64,000 bases of DNA from Bacteroidota bacterium (GCA_021156365.1 JAJNDK010000005.1:186001-250000), one strand, 5' to 3'. Counted from the first letter of the stretch, positions 1 to 8,420 are shown. Numbers and translations: made by a program. Notes: a model not told the origin generated them from the letters alone.

Positions 1-148
1 TTCAGGTATGAAGGTAAGCGATAAACAATTGCCTTCGCAGCCAACCCATGAGATCAATACTTCCGGGCTTGGCAGCGGTATTTATTTCTACCAGCTGATC
101 AATGCCGATGGTAAAAAACTGAACGGAAAGATCATCCTGACGAACTGA
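1..148 (+). CDS. C-terminal end of a T9SS cargo protein (type A sorting domain)
   Basis: The reading frame is open from base 2 to a TGA at 146-148 and encodes the last 48 residues of a protein whose start lies outside the window. The visible part has the pattern of a type A Por secretion C-terminal domain: a strand ending in INTSGLGSGIYFYQL, a turn (NADGKK) and a last strand KLNGKIILTN. In this family the domain takes the protein across the outer membrane through the type IX machinery and is then removed. A hairpin terminator follows 25 bases after the stop. Nothing can be said about the function of the missing part. Confidence 0.8.
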   Translation, partial: SGMKVSDKQLPSQPTHEINTSGLGSGIYFYQLINADGKKLNGKIILTN

Positions 149-172
149 TAAACCAGCTCAAATCCGGCTCTG

Positions 173-217
173 AAAATCCCGGTCATCCTTCGCACATCGA
201 AGGGGGCCGGGATTTTT
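173..217 (+). terminator. Rho-independent terminator after the T9SS cargo gene
   Basis: AAAATCCCGG at 173-182 pairs with CCGGGATTTT at 207-216. An inner stem CCTTCG/CGAAGG lies between the arms, and T-rich sequence follows. Confidence 0.8.
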
Positions 218-273
218 GCTTTTTAACATTTGTAGGTACAATTAACTGATTTTAAAAAATTTACCCTAAAAAT

Positions 274-303
274 TTTGGATTTAAACTTAAAGACGTATAT
301 TTG
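274..303 (+). promoter_or_regulatory. Bacteroidota-type promoter for the HU-like gene
   Basis: TTTG at 274-277 and TATATTTG at 296-303 are 18 bases apart and match the known Bacteroidota primary sigma pattern (-33 TTTG, -7 TAnnTTTG). Transcription should start near 309, giving a leader of about 50 bases before the ATG at 362. Confidence 0.75.
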
Positions 304-361
304 CACCCCTATTTTGAATAAGTAATTCAAATTATTGATTTTAAATATATTATACAGAAAA

Positions 362-673
362 ATGACAAAGGCAGACATCATCACGGAAATTGCAGACAAA
401 ACAGGCATTGAAAAGCTGGTTGTTCAGACAGCGGTAGAAACATTCATGAAATCTGTTCGCAACAACATGGCTGAAGGGAAAAACATTTATTTGCGTGGGT
501 TTGGTACATTTTTAGTAAAAAAACGCGCTGAAAAAACAGGAAGAAACATTTCTAAAAACACAACGGTGATCATCCCGGCACACTACATTCCGGCTTTTAA
601 ACCCTCTAAGAATTTCTCTGAAAGAGTGAAAAAGAACGTGAAAGTGGCTGCTGTTGAAGAAAACAATAAATAA
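362..673 (+). CDS. HU/IHF-family DNA-binding protein
   Basis: This 103-residue protein starts MTKADIITEIADKTG, the usual beginning of HU-family nucleoid proteins, and carries the family's beta-arm signature GFGTFLVKKRAEKTGRN followed by the typical turn IIPAHYIPAFKPSK. HU proteins bind and bend DNA as dimers in the nucleoid. An upstream in-frame ATG exists at 335, but it adds nine residues not typical of the family, so I place the start at 362. The C-terminal tail after FKPSKNF is lysine-rich and slightly longer than in E. coli HU. A strong promoter lies upstream, and the TPR gene begins 8 bases after the stop, so the two are probably co-transcribed. Whether it is an HU or an IHF-type paralogue cannot be decided. 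Confidence 0.93.
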   Translation: MTKADIITEIADKTGIEKLVVQTAVETFMKSVRNNMAEGKNIYLRGFGTFLVKKRAEKTGRNISKNTTVIIPAHYIPAFKPSKNFSERVKKNVKVAAVEENNK

Positions 674-681
674 CGACCGGT

Positions 682-1524
682 ATGAAGTCGTTGAGCAAAC
701 TGCAAATAGCGATCATTTTATTTTCAGTTTTATTATTCGTTCTTTTATATTTTGCAAACAAAACCCCTGAGAAAAAAGCAGAGGAACTTGCTAAAACCGG
801 AGTGGATGCTTCTATGGCAGGTCCGGGGCTGAAGGTATTCATCGATAAAAAGATCAGCGCCTTACCCGACTCACTGAAGAAAACATACACTTCACTTAGC
901 AAACAATCCGAAGCCAATTCCCGGAACACACAACTGCTCGACAGCCTCGTTTCCTTTTGGGATCGAAGGATGCAACCCGATGTGGCGGCATTCTACACCG
1001 AAAAGATCGCTTCCGTATCCAATACGGCCGCAGCGTGGATCAAGGCAGGAGAACGCTATTATTATTCCGTTCGCTTCGTAAAAGAGCCGGAAGAAATAGG
1101 CGCACTCTACCAGCAGGCCATGACGTGTTTCGAAAAAGGATTGAAGATGGACCCGAACAACATTGAAGCAAAGATCAAATATGCTTCTTGTTTTGTGGAA
1201 GGTACCAGCGATCCGATGAAAGGGATCGGTTTATTGAAAGAAGTGGAAAAAGTAGATTCGAATAATATCAATCTGCAGTTGGCCTTCGCTCAGTTTTCCA
1301 CCACCTCGGGCCAGTTGGATAAAGCAGTGATACGATTTGAAAAAGTCATTCGCCTGAAACCCGACTACCTCGAAGCATACCTGTATCTGGCCGATGCATA
1401 CGAACAACTGGGCAATAAACAAAAGACCATTGAAACCCTTGAAAAGTATGCAGCACTGGTGCCGGACAAGGATGCCAAAAAAGAGATCAAAACGTACATT
1501 GATAAATTAAAAAGTAATAATTAA
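682..1524 (+). CDS. Membrane-anchored tetratricopeptide repeat protein
   Basis: The 280-residue protein has one N-terminal membrane segment (about residues 8-25) and then a soluble region, probably periplasmic. TPR-like helices follow from about residue 100: MTCFEKGLKMDPNNIEAKI, LQLAFAQFSTTSGQLDKAV and EAYLYLADAYEQLGNKQKT. TPRs bind other proteins, but no partner is visible. The gene lies 8 bases after the HU-like gene and 20 bases before a gene for a tiny basic protein, so an operon with nucleic-acid-binding proteins is likely. No enzyme motif is visible. The membrane-TPR assignment is firm; the role is unknown. Confidence 0.85.
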   Translation: MKSLSKLQIAIILFSVLLFVLLYFANKTPEKKAEELAKTGVDASMAGPGLKVFIDKKISALPDSLKKTYTSLSKQSEANSRNTQLLDSLVSFWDRRMQPDVAAFYTEKIASVSNTAAAWIKAGERYYYSVRFVKEPEEIGALYQQAMTCFEKGLKMDPNNIEAKIKYASCFVEGTSDPMKGIGLLKEVEKVDSNNINLQLAFAQFSTTSGQLDKAVIRFEKVIRLKPDYLEAYLYLADAYEQLGNKQKTIETLEKYAALVPDKDAKKEIKTYIDKLKSNN

Positions 1525-1544
1525 CCATTTAAAAACGCATTACT

Positions 1545-1634
1545 ATGCCAAGCGGAAAAAAAAGAAAAAGACATAAGATGTCAACGCACAAACGTAAAAA
1601 ACGTCTGAGAAAAAATCGTCATAAGAAAAAGTAA
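1545..1634 (+). CDS. 29-residue Lys/Arg-rich protein, likely a small ribosomal protein (COX24/AURKAIP1-like)
   Basis: An ATG at 1545 opens a 29-codon frame starting MPSGKKRKRHKM and ending RKNRHKKK, stopping at TAA 1632-1634. More than half of the residues are Lys, Arg or His. It resembles the very short basic proteins annotated in Bacteroidota as COX24/AURKAIP1-domain proteins, a family related to mitochondrial mS38 and actinobacterial bS22 of the small ribosomal subunit. That assignment is from remembered family knowledge, not a search. It sits between the TPR gene (20 bases upstream) and RNase G, which fits a role with RNA. Length and composition are easily missed by gene callers. Confidence 0.75.
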   Translation: MPSGKKRKRHKMSTHKRKKRLRKNRHKKK

Positions 1635-1763
1635 TCCTTTTTCTCTGCTAAATTAAGCCCTTATTTTCGGGAAAAATTTCACGCATACGGAGTTGATGTA
1701 AATCTTCTCCGTTTGCTTGTTGCTATACGATACCGATCGGGCATCACTTAATATTTTGACATC

Positions 1764-3329
1764 GTGAGTTACGAACTGATAATAAACAGTGCAGGAAGCG
1801 ACACGGTAATTGCTCTTTTAAAAGAAAAGAGGCTCATTGAGCTGCACAAAGAAAGAGGAAGTACCCGTTTTTCTGTAGGAGATATATATCTGGGAAAAGT
1901 AAAAAAAGTAATGACTGGCCTTAACGCTGCATTTGTGGATGTAGGCTACGAAAAAGACGCTTTTTTACATTACCTGGACCTGGGGCCGCAAGCCTCCTCC
2001 CTGATGAAATACACCAAACTGGTAAAGGACGGAAAACAAACCGTTTCCAACCTGATGTATTTCAAAAATGAATCCGACATTCCAAAAGACGGAAAAATAA
2101 ACAACGTAGTGCAAAGCGGACAGAATCTGCTTGTGCAGGTTGCCAAAGAACCGATCTCTGCCAAGGGCCCCCGTATCACTACCGAGGTTTCCATTGCAGG
2201 AAGGTACCTGGTGCTGATCCCTTTTTCCGATAAGATCTCTGTTTCGCAAAAGATCCGCAACAGCGAAGAAAAAAGCCGGCTGAAAGAATTAATGCAAAGC
2301 ATCAAACCGAAAAATTTCGGTGTGATCGTGCGTACGGTGGCGGAAAACAAGACCGTGGCGGATATCGAGAACGATCTGAACGACCTGGTAGCGAAATGGG
2401 ACGAGGCTTTCAAAGCATTACAGTCCGCAGATCCTCCGGCACGTTTGCTGGGCGAGATGGATCGCACTAACTCCATGCTTCGTGATCTGTTGAATGCGAA
2501 TTTCAACAACATTCACGTCAACGATCCGAAAGTATTCGAAGAGCTGAAGACCTACCTGGGTAATATTGCTCCGGATAAAGTAAACATCGTAAAACATTAC
2601 AACAATCCACGCGTTCCTATTTTCGATCATTTCGGTATTGAAAAACAGATCAAAGGTCTGTTTGGAAAAACCGTGAACATGAAGAGCGGCGCGTATCTCA
2701 TCATCGAGCATACCGAAGCGCTTCACGTATTTGATGTGAACAGTGGAAACCGTGCGAAGAGCGACAAGTCGCAGGAAGAAAATGCACTGGCAGTGAACCT
2801 TGAAGCCGCAGAAGAAATTGCACGTCAGTTACGTTTGCGCGATATGGGCGGAATTGTGGTGATCGACTTCATCGATATGCACAACCCGGAGAACCGCAAA
2901 GTGCTCTTCGATAAGCTGAAGGAAGAAATGAAGAGCGACCGCGCGAAGCATAATATTCTGCCTCCGAGCAAATTCGGCCTCGTTCAGATCACCCGTCAGC
3001 GTGTGCGCCCGGAAATGAACGTGGATGTGCAGGAAGTATGCCCGAGCTGCGAAGGAACCGGCAAGGTACAGCCAAGCGTGCTGTTCGTAGACCAGATCGA
3101 GAACACCCTGCGTTACCTGACCAAAGAACAAAACCAGAAAGACATCACACTTTGTGTGCATCCGTATATCGAAGCATTCATCACCAAAAAAGACGGTTTC
3201 TTCAAACCGAATACAGTGAAGAAATGGTCGAAATCGATGGGAGCTAAGATCGAGGTCCGCAGTATGGCTTCTTTCTCCTTCATGGAATTCAAATTCTATA
3301 ACAAGTTAGAGGATGAAATAGTGGTGTAA
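1764..3329 (+). CDS. rng: Ribonuclease E/G family endoribonuclease (RNase G)
   Basis: The 521-residue protein matches RNase G in length and layout. An N-terminal S1 RNA-binding region (about residues 35-130, from GDIYLGKVKKVMTGLNAAFV) is followed by the catalytic DNase I-like region, with the two metal-binding aspartates visible in HVFDVNSGNRAKS (D324) and VVIDFIDMHN (D368). The zinc-link motif CPSCEGTGKV (C426, C429) mediates dimerisation. RNase G processes rRNA 5' ends and cleaves mRNA, preferring 5'-monophosphate RNA. The start is GTG: no in-frame ATG fits, and SYELIINSAG is where the family begins. The scaffold tail of RNase E is absent. A strong terminator follows at 3393. Confidence 0.93.
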   Translation: MSYELIINSAGSDTVIALLKEKRLIELHKERGSTRFSVGDIYLGKVKKVMTGLNAAFVDVGYEKDAFLHYLDLGPQASSLMKYTKLVKDGKQTVSNLMYFKNESDIPKDGKINNVVQSGQNLLVQVAKEPISAKGPRITTEVSIAGRYLVLIPFSDKISVSQKIRNSEEKSRLKELMQSIKPKNFGVIVRTVAENKTVADIENDLNDLVAKWDEAFKALQSADPPARLLGEMDRTNSMLRDLLNANFNNIHVNDPKVFEELKTYLGNIAPDKVNIVKHYNNPRVPIFDHFGIEKQIKGLFGKTVNMKSGAYLIIEHTEALHVFDVNSGNRAKSDKSQEENALAVNLEAAEEIARQLRLRDMGGIVVIDFIDMHNPENRKVLFDKLKEEMKSDRAKHNILPPSKFGLVQITRQRVRPEMNVDVQEVCPSCEGTGKVQPSVLFVDQIENTLRYLTKEQNQKDITLCVHPYIEAFITKKDGFFKPNTVKKWSKSMGAKIEVRSMASFSFMEFKFYNKLEDEIVV

Positions 3330-3392
3330 TGACCCTAACGTAATACAATTGTGGGTGATCGCGAAGCCTCGCGACCAACAATGGCAAAATAG

Positions 3393-3421
3393 AAACGCCT
3401 GCTGATAAGCGGGCGTTTTTG
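3393..3421 (+). terminator. Rho-independent terminator after rng
   Basis: AAACGCCTGC at 3393-3402 pairs with GCGGGCGTTT at 3409-3418 around a six-base loop, and a T run follows. Confidence 0.85.
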
Positions 3422-3465
3422 TTTTCCAGGGAAATTGAGTAAGTTTGATAAACAACTACTCCATC

Positions 3466-4266
3466 ATGAAAATCTTTCATAAAAAAACCGTTTTCTTTGC
3501 ATCACTAATATGTCTCTTTCTGATTTCCTGCAACCGCCACTCCGAATTCAAAGACAAAGAACAGCTCAGCGTTAGTGACTCCGGGCCGGTAGAAGAAGAA
3601 AGCGACTCCACGGCCAATTCCATCGCCGGCAATCTCACCATCGACCAGCTGTCTACCACGCCCAATGCGGTTATCCTCACCGGGCTGCCGGATCATCGTT
3701 TCCTGACAATCTACAAATCGAAAGCAGGCAACAAAAAAGCAGGAGAGTCTTCGGGCAGCCGTGAATATTATTATTCCTACGATGGCTACGAATCGGGCAG
3801 CGAAGAACATTTCATGCCTGGTATCGATATCCTCTATGGATTCAACCTGCTGAACCTTGCACATTACGATATGAAAACCGGCAAGACCAATGTGCTGTTC
3901 AAAAAATCTGCCCTTATCAAGAATTTTTATTATCCCTCCATTGAGCCGGATTCGATCAACAAAATACCAGTGAGGCGAAACTATTACCTCCTCTCCGTAT
4001 ACGATGAAGACACCAATAAGGACAAGGTGGTAAGCAGAAAAGACCTGCGTAAGTTCTACTACCTGGATGCAGGCTGTACTACAAAAACACAGCTGATCCC
4101 GGATAACTATTGTGTAATGCGCTCTCAATACGACACGGGCAACGATGCACTATTCATTTACGCCAGATACGACCAGGACAAGAACGGTGCCGTAGAGAAA
4201 AAAGAACCTATGCATGTATTTTGTATCGACTTGAAAAATCCGGTGACAGCAAGGAGGGTATATTAA
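3466..4266 (+). CDS. Uncharacterised lipoprotein
   Basis: I place the start at 3466 because MKIFHKKTVFFASLICLFLISC is a complete lipoprotein signal with lipobox cysteine at residue 22; an in-frame ATG at 3445 would put seven polar residues in front of it. The mature part (about 245 residues) is Ser/Thr/Glu-rich at first and then a mixed alpha/beta region with several Tyr-Tyr pairs and segments such as YDEDTNKDKVVSRKDLRKFY and YDQDKNGAVEKKEP. These read like EF-hand-type loops (DTNKDKVVS, DQDKNGAVE), so calcium binding is possible. No family is recognised. It stands alone between the rng terminator and a terminator at 4275. Confidence 0.75.
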   Translation: MKIFHKKTVFFASLICLFLISCNRHSEFKDKEQLSVSDSGPVEEESDSTANSIAGNLTIDQLSTTPNAVILTGLPDHRFLTIYKSKAGNKKAGESSGSREYYYSYDGYESGSEEHFMPGIDILYGFNLLNLAHYDMKTGKTNVLFKKSALIKNFYYPSIEPDSINKIPVRRNYYLLSVYDEDTNKDKVVSRKDLRKFYYLDAGCTTKTQLIPDNYCVMRSQYDTGNDALFIYARYDQDKNGAVEKKEPMHVFCIDLKNPVTARRVY

Positions 4267-4274
4267 CATATTTT

Positions 4275-4303
4275 AAGGGAGCTTTTCTTAAAGCTCTCTT
4301 TAT
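4275..4303 (+). terminator. Probable terminator after the lipoprotein gene
   Basis: AAGGGAGCTTT at 4275-4285 pairs with AAAGCTCTCTT at 4290-4300 with one wobble pair and a four-base loop. The following T tract is short. Confidence 0.6.
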
Positions 4304-4490
4304 TCCATCAATAACCTTTATGTTCCGATACATCGCTGCGATATTCCATTAAATAACCTCTTTGCATCAATACATCACCGCGATGTTCTATCAAATAACT
4401 CTTTTGTTCCGATACATTGCAGTTATTTACTGATAAATAACTGCTGTATTCCGGTACATAAATGTAATGTTCTTATTCATTTTCTGAAAA
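4286..4490. repeat. Degenerate 42-bp tandem repeat, about four and a half units
   Basis: This fills most of the 370-base stretch between the lipoprotein gene and the PEBP gene. The element (A/G)TACAT recurs at 4328, 4370, 4412 and 4454, exactly 42 bases apart each time. Units share segments such as TTCCATTAAATAAC / TTCTATCAAATAAC and a GTTCCG end. A partial unit precedes 4328. The third unit holds a perfect 11-bp stem, GCAGTTATTTA (4419-4429) with TAAATAACTGC (4434-4444). Although 42 is a multiple of three, the frame in which units look alike is broken by stops, so it is probably not coding. Confidence 0.7.
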
Positions 4491-4601
4491 AACTGCGAAA
4501 TTTGCGAAATGAGGAACACTTGTATTGGGATGCTGCGTGCATCCGGGAATACCTTTACACCTGTATTTACTAAACGCCTTTTTCTCTATTTGCAAATCAT
4601 T

Positions 4602-4609
4602 TATATTTG
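4602..4609 (+). promoter_or_regulatory. -7 promoter element for the PEBP-like gene
   Basis: TATATTTG matches the Bacteroidota -7 element and lies 27 bases before the ATG at 4637. No good -33 TTTG is present at the expected spacing. Confidence 0.5.
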
Positions 4610-4636
4610 AGGCATAATCTTTTTAATCCCCTTATT

Positions 4637-5173
4637 ATGAAAAAATTAATTACCACAGTCCTCGCTGTTGCGATGGCGCATACTCTGTCTGCGCAAACAT
4701 TTACTTTGAAAAGTAATGACCTGGGCGGACAATTCGGCAATAAACATTTCGGTAGCAGCTTTGGTTGCACCGGTGAAGGCAAATCCCCGCAATTGCAATG
4801 GGAAAATGCTCCGAAAGAAACAAAAGCATTTGCCATTACGATGTATGATCCGGATGCACCTACCGGAAGTGGATTTTGGCACTGGACCGTATACAACATT
4901 CCGGCAACGGTGACCGAATTAAAGACAGATGCGGGGAATTTCTCCGGGAAAAATCTGCCGGAAGGCGCCCTGAACGGAGGCAATGATGCCAATGCTCCCG
5001 GGTATGTCGGACCATGCCCTCCTCAGGGTCCTGCCCACCAGTATATCATTACTGTGTATGCACTCAAGGCACCTGTTCAAATAGACAAAGGTGCCACTGC
5101 AGCTTACCTCGGCTTTATGCTGCACTTTAATACACTTGCCAAAGCATCTATCATTGCATACGGGCAACGTTAA
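4637..5173 (+). CDS. Secreted YbhB/YbcL-type PEBP family protein
   Basis: The 178-residue product begins with a cleavable signal peptide (MKKLITTVLAVAMAHTLSAQ), so I choose the ATG at 4637 over the in-frame one at 4607. The mature domain is a phosphatidylethanolamine-binding-protein fold of the bacterial YbhB type: CTGEGKSPQLQW at about 44-55, then DPDAPTGSGFWHWTVYNIP at 71-89, and GPCPPQGPAHQYIITVYAL further on. These form the conserved anion-binding pocket. The bacterial proteins have no firmly established function; inhibition of proteases or kinases is only proposed. It is monocistronic, bracketed by the tandem-repeat region and a strong terminator. Confidence 0.92.
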   Translation: MKKLITTVLAVAMAHTLSAQTFTLKSNDLGGQFGNKHFGSSFGCTGEGKSPQLQWENAPKETKAFAITMYDPDAPTGSGFWHWTVYNIPATVTELKTDAGNFSGKNLPEGALNGGNDANAPGYVGPCPPQGPAHQYIITVYALKAPVQIDKGATAAYLGFMLHFNTLAKASIIAYGQR

Positions 5174-5191
5174 AGAAAAACAAAATTTCTT

Positions 5192-5226
5192 AAAAAGCGC
5201 CTTTCTCCAACAGGAAGGCGCTTTTT
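5192..5226 (+). terminator. Rho-independent terminator after the PEBP-like gene
   Basis: AAAAAGCGCCTT at 5192-5203 pairs with AAGGCGCTTTTT at 5215-5226, followed by a T run. Confidence 0.85.
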
Positions 5227-5262
5227 CATTTCCCGGAAACGAGTAAATTAGTATCATACATT

Positions 5263-5715
5263 ATGACCTATACTTTGAGAATATCTATCCTGATGGTATT
5301 TTGTTGCCTGATATCTTTTGCGCAAAAAGAAACGACTGCTATTCAGGGCACTTTTCATGAAGCAGAATCCAAAGATATGGTGGCCATCGGCACTCCGACA
5401 TGTGATGTAAGCATTTCTGACTACTTCTGCCCTACCTGCCAGATGGATACTACCACACACAGTCGTTGGGTAGTAAGCTATCCGGAAAATTGTGGCATCA
5501 CATCCGTTGTCTATAAAGTTTATAGTCCGGATAAAAAGAAAGTCATTTATAAATCGACCGCCGAATGGCGCGGAAAGGATGAAAAAACAGGTAAATACTA
5601 CCCACAGGGCAATTATCCTTTTGAAATAAAGTGTTTCTCTAAAAACAAAGTTGTAGCTATTAAAAAAGGGAAAGTATTTCTTCACCTGTATGATTATATA
5701 AAGTCCGATGAATAA
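5263..5715 (+). CDS. Secreted protein of unknown function
   Basis: The 150-residue protein starts with a signal peptide (MTYTLRISILMVFCCLISFAQ), so the mature part of about 130 residues should be periplasmic or secreted. It contains four cysteines in a cluster (PTCDVSISDYFCPTCQMD and PENCGITS), including a CPTC pair that could be a disulphide or metal site. No family is recognised. It overlaps the start of the next gene by 8 bases, so the two are translationally coupled and probably act together in the envelope. Confidence 0.75.
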   Translation: MTYTLRISILMVFCCLISFAQKETTAIQGTFHEAESKDMVAIGTPTCDVSISDYFCPTCQMDTTTHSRWVVSYPENCGITSVVYKVYSPDKKKVIYKSTAEWRGKDEKTGKYYPQGNYPFEIKCFSKNKVVAIKKGKVFLHLYDYIKSDE

Positions 5716-6211
5716 AAGAATAAAACCATTACTGATCTTATCCTGCATGATATGGTTTGTCTACAGCGTAGTATTGGCCGGACACTTAAGCTATGAAGAA
5801 ATAACAGGGGAAGGAGGCTTCAGTTTTACAGAAGGTATTCTTTACTTTATAGGAATGATCCTGCTGTCTCTGTATAAAAGTTTCGTGATAATCCCTGTGG
5901 TGTTCCTGTTCCTGTATCTTCTTCAAAAAGCACGGCTCGGATCGCGGGCAAAAAAAATCATTCTTTTTATTGGCCTTACTATACTGCTGTTTTTGTGCTA
6001 TCCTTTACCTCAATACATTTATGTGGCCGCTACAAACGGATTTTTTTCTGTGTTGGAATACATCCTCGAATTTCCTGATCAACCGAAAGCGTTTCTCTTA
6101 CTTGCAATCCTTGTATCCATTATCTTTACCAGGTATATCATTAAAAAAGGAAATCTTTTTTCTAAGCCGGAACCAGGGGCCGAAACTCAGTTGATACACA
6201 CAAAGTCATAG
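5708..6211 (+). CDS. Four-helix integral membrane protein of unknown function
   Basis: The 167-residue protein has four evident membrane segments: about residues 7-25, 42-68, 79-101 and 127-147. It ends in a short polar tail. Its start overlaps the previous gene's stop by 8 bases, and an esterase gene follows after 12 bases, so 5263-7840 reads as one operon. No motif points to an activity. Confidence 0.75.
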   Translation: MNKRIKPLLILSCMIWFVYSVVLAGHLSYEEITGEGGFSFTEGILYFIGMILLSLYKSFVIIPVVFLFLYLLQKARLGSRAKKIILFIGLTILLFLCYPLPQYIYVAATNGFFSVLEYILEFPDQPKAFLLLAILVSIIFTRYIIKKGNLFSKPEPGAETQLIHTKS

Positions 6212-6223
6212 CCTGCGGTCTCC

Positions 6224-7840
6224 ATGTACCATGCCAATCGTCTTTACTCTATTCTTTTGCTGTTGATCAGCACTTCCAGCTTTTCTCAAACCTTGTTGAA
6301 AGGAACTCTTACAGATGCCGACACGAAGAGTACTTTACCGTTTGTGAATATCGGAATCAAAAATAAGAACGTAGGCACGAGCTCCAGGGAAAATGGCAGC
6401 TTCACCATTCTGATCCCTGACATAAATGAGAACGATACACTTACTTTTTCCATGGTAGGTTACCATGAGCTGAATATCCCCATAAAAAATATGGTTACCG
6501 GAAAAACCATTCAGCTAAAGGCTAAGTTAGCGCAGTTGAACAGCGTAACGATCACTTCTGCAAAGCTCACCGAAAAAGGTTTCGGGATCAAAAACAACAA
6601 ATCACTTATTCATTTTACAGATGGCAGCACCAACCAGAATGACATTTTTGAAATTGCCCAACTGATAAAAATGGATACCGTGCTTTCCCGTATTACCTCG
6701 CTGAGTCTGCACGTAAACGACACCCGGAACGACAGCGGTACCTTTCGCATTAATTTCTATGCTTTTGACGGCAGCAGGCCCACGTATAAGATCGTCGAAA
6801 AAAACATCCTTCAAACCAAAGCGATCAAAGAAGGCTGGCTGACATTCGATCTGAATGCTTACAAAATATACCTCAAAGGAAAATTTGTTGTATCCATCGA
6901 ATTCATCCCGGCTGTTAAAAAAAACACCCCCATCTATTATGAAGTGAAATTAGGCGGTTCTACCAAAAGCTTTACAAGAAGCAGTAGCCAGGGCGAATGG
7001 GTTGTTCCTCCGCACCATTACCGACTTTTTGTGACGGCGCTTGTACCTGATACCAAACAAAAACAACAAACAGATCCCGATGAAAAAGAAAGTCCGGCTG
7101 ATACGGTTCTTTTTTCCGGTGTAGTAAAGGATTCTTTTTCTCTTTTCATTTCATTGCCAAAAAACTATGCAAACCGGAAAAACGAAAAATTCCCTGTCAT
7201 CTACCTGCTGGATGCCAACGCTTATATTGATATCGTTTCGGATATGATCCGGGAAAAGAAAAACAACAGCATTCTTATCGGGATCGGATACAAAGATGCT
7301 GCAGCAATGGACAGCTTGCGCGACAGGGATTACACATTTCCCGAAGCAGGCCCGCAGGACAGCTTCAGACTGAGTGGTGGCGCCGGTAATTTTTTATCCT
7401 TTATCCGGACTGAGCTACTTCCTTTTATAGAGAAGAGTTACCGCAGCGATACTACCCGGCGAACACTTATGGGACATTCCTTAGGTGGCTATTTTACTTT
7501 ATTCGCACTGGAACAACAACTTCGCAGCCAACAACAGGTATTCCGAGCCTTTGTGGCAGCAAGCCCATCACTGGAATATGGAAATAAGTACCTGTTCAAT
7601 CAATTCCGGGATCCTTTGATCCACGCCCGTCAACAAAAAACGGATCTGTATATAAGTACCGGAGGAAAAGAAGATGATACAGGTACCGAAACGGTAGATA
7701 ATTTTAATGCCTTTTACAAACTGCTCTGTGAAGACCGGTTTAAAAAAATCCGTATCGTCCGGGAGATCTTTCCGGTTTACGGTCATATGGAAACAGCTGT
7801 ACCAACATTTACAAAAGCCGTAGAATTGACAAAGAAATAA
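6224..7840 (+). CDS. Secreted esterase with N-terminal carboxypeptidase-regulatory-like domain
   Basis: The 538-residue protein has a signal peptide (about residues 1-21, ending SSFSQ). A carboxypeptidase-D regulatory-like beta-sandwich follows (LKGTLTDADTKSTLPFVNIG, about 25-110), the module also found on TonB-dependent transporters. Residues 110-280 form a region of unknown type. The C-terminal half is an alpha/beta hydrolase of the putative esterase (IroE/EstD-like) family: VIYLLDANAYI at the start, the nucleophile elbow GHSLGG with Ser419, and the likely catalytic His521 in YGHME. Such enzymes hydrolyse esters or acyl-conjugated siderophores; the substrate here is unknown. Confidence 0.85.
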   Translation: MYHANRLYSILLLLISTSSFSQTLLKGTLTDADTKSTLPFVNIGIKNKNVGTSSRENGSFTILIPDINENDTLTFSMVGYHELNIPIKNMVTGKTIQLKAKLAQLNSVTITSAKLTEKGFGIKNNKSLIHFTDGSTNQNDIFEIAQLIKMDTVLSRITSLSLHVNDTRNDSGTFRINFYAFDGSRPTYKIVEKNILQTKAIKEGWLTFDLNAYKIYLKGKFVVSIEFIPAVKKNTPIYYEVKLGGSTKSFTRSSSQGEWVVPPHHYRLFVTALVPDTKQKQQTDPDEKESPADTVLFSGVVKDSFSLFISLPKNYANRKNEKFPVIYLLDANAYIDIVSDMIREKKNNSILIGIGYKDAAAMDSLRDRDYTFPEAGPQDSFRLSGGAGNFLSFIRTELLPFIEKSYRSDTTRRTLMGHSLGGYFTLFALEQQLRSQQQVFRAFVAASPSLEYGNKYLFNQFRDPLIHARQQKTDLYISTGGKEDDTGTETVDNFNAFYKLLCEDRFKKIRIVREIFPVYGHMETAVPTFTKAVELTKK

Positions 7841-7870
7841 AATTACTATCTTCATTTTTAAAAACGGTAT

Positions 7871-8371
7871 ATGAAAAGTATCCTCTTGTTCTCTTTTTGC
7901 ATGGCACTGTTCTTTTCCGCCTGCAACCAAACAGGCACTGAGCAAAAACCCGGAAAGAAGCCCGCAGAAACGCTTTGCTTCGGATCCGTATCGCCGAATG
8001 CTTTTAAGGCCACTCCCCTGTATGATTACCTGAAGCTTTCCATGTATACGGATGGAAGTGTGGAAGGTATGGGTGCAGGTTTTGTAATGCAGGGAGACAT
8101 GCAGTGGATCACCAACATAAAAGGCACGCTTACCGGCGACACCCTGAAGCTTAAAGTTACATACGAAGTTGAAAACGCAGACTATGATGGTTACCGCGGG
8201 CCTTTTTCTTCCTCCGAAACATGGTATTTCGGCAACGACAAAAAACACCTGTGGCGAAAGGATTGTATCGGGCTGAAAAACTGGTTAGGAGAAAAAGAGA
8301 ACCACCGTATCGATTCTACTCAGATCCCTGCCGACTGCACTACCCGGATGAAAAAGATATCCCTGCGATAA
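7871..8371 (+). CDS. Uncharacterised lipoprotein
   Basis: A 166-residue product with a clear lipoprotein signal: hydrophobic residues 4-16, then FFSAC with the lipidated cysteine at 18. The mature part has beta-rich segments (GDTLKLKVTYEVENADYDG) and aromatic residues near the end. No family is recognised; an extracytoplasmic anchored protein of small beta-sandwich type is a guess. It follows the esterase gene by 30 bases and may be in the same transcript. Confidence 0.75.
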   Translation: MKSILLFSFCMALFFSACNQTGTEQKPGKKPAETLCFGSVSPNAFKATPLYDYLKLSMYTDGSVEGMGAGFVMQGDMQWITNIKGTLTGDTLKLKVTYEVENADYDGYRGPFSSSETWYFGNDKKHLWRKDCIGLKNWLGEKENHRIDSTQIPADCTTRMKKISLR

Positions 8372-8420
8372 GCAGAAGTGTCCCGCTTTATTTATTACGG
8401 AGCAATGGCACATGAATTGA

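Noticed and set aside
1687-1712. ACGGAG/CTCCGT inverted repeat before rng as a terminator
   Set aside because: The stem is six base pairs with a long loop and no T run.
4286-4490. Possible coding repeat of 14 codons (FRYIA-type peptide)
   Set aside because: The frame in which units resemble each other contains stop codons in the first and third units and has no supported start.
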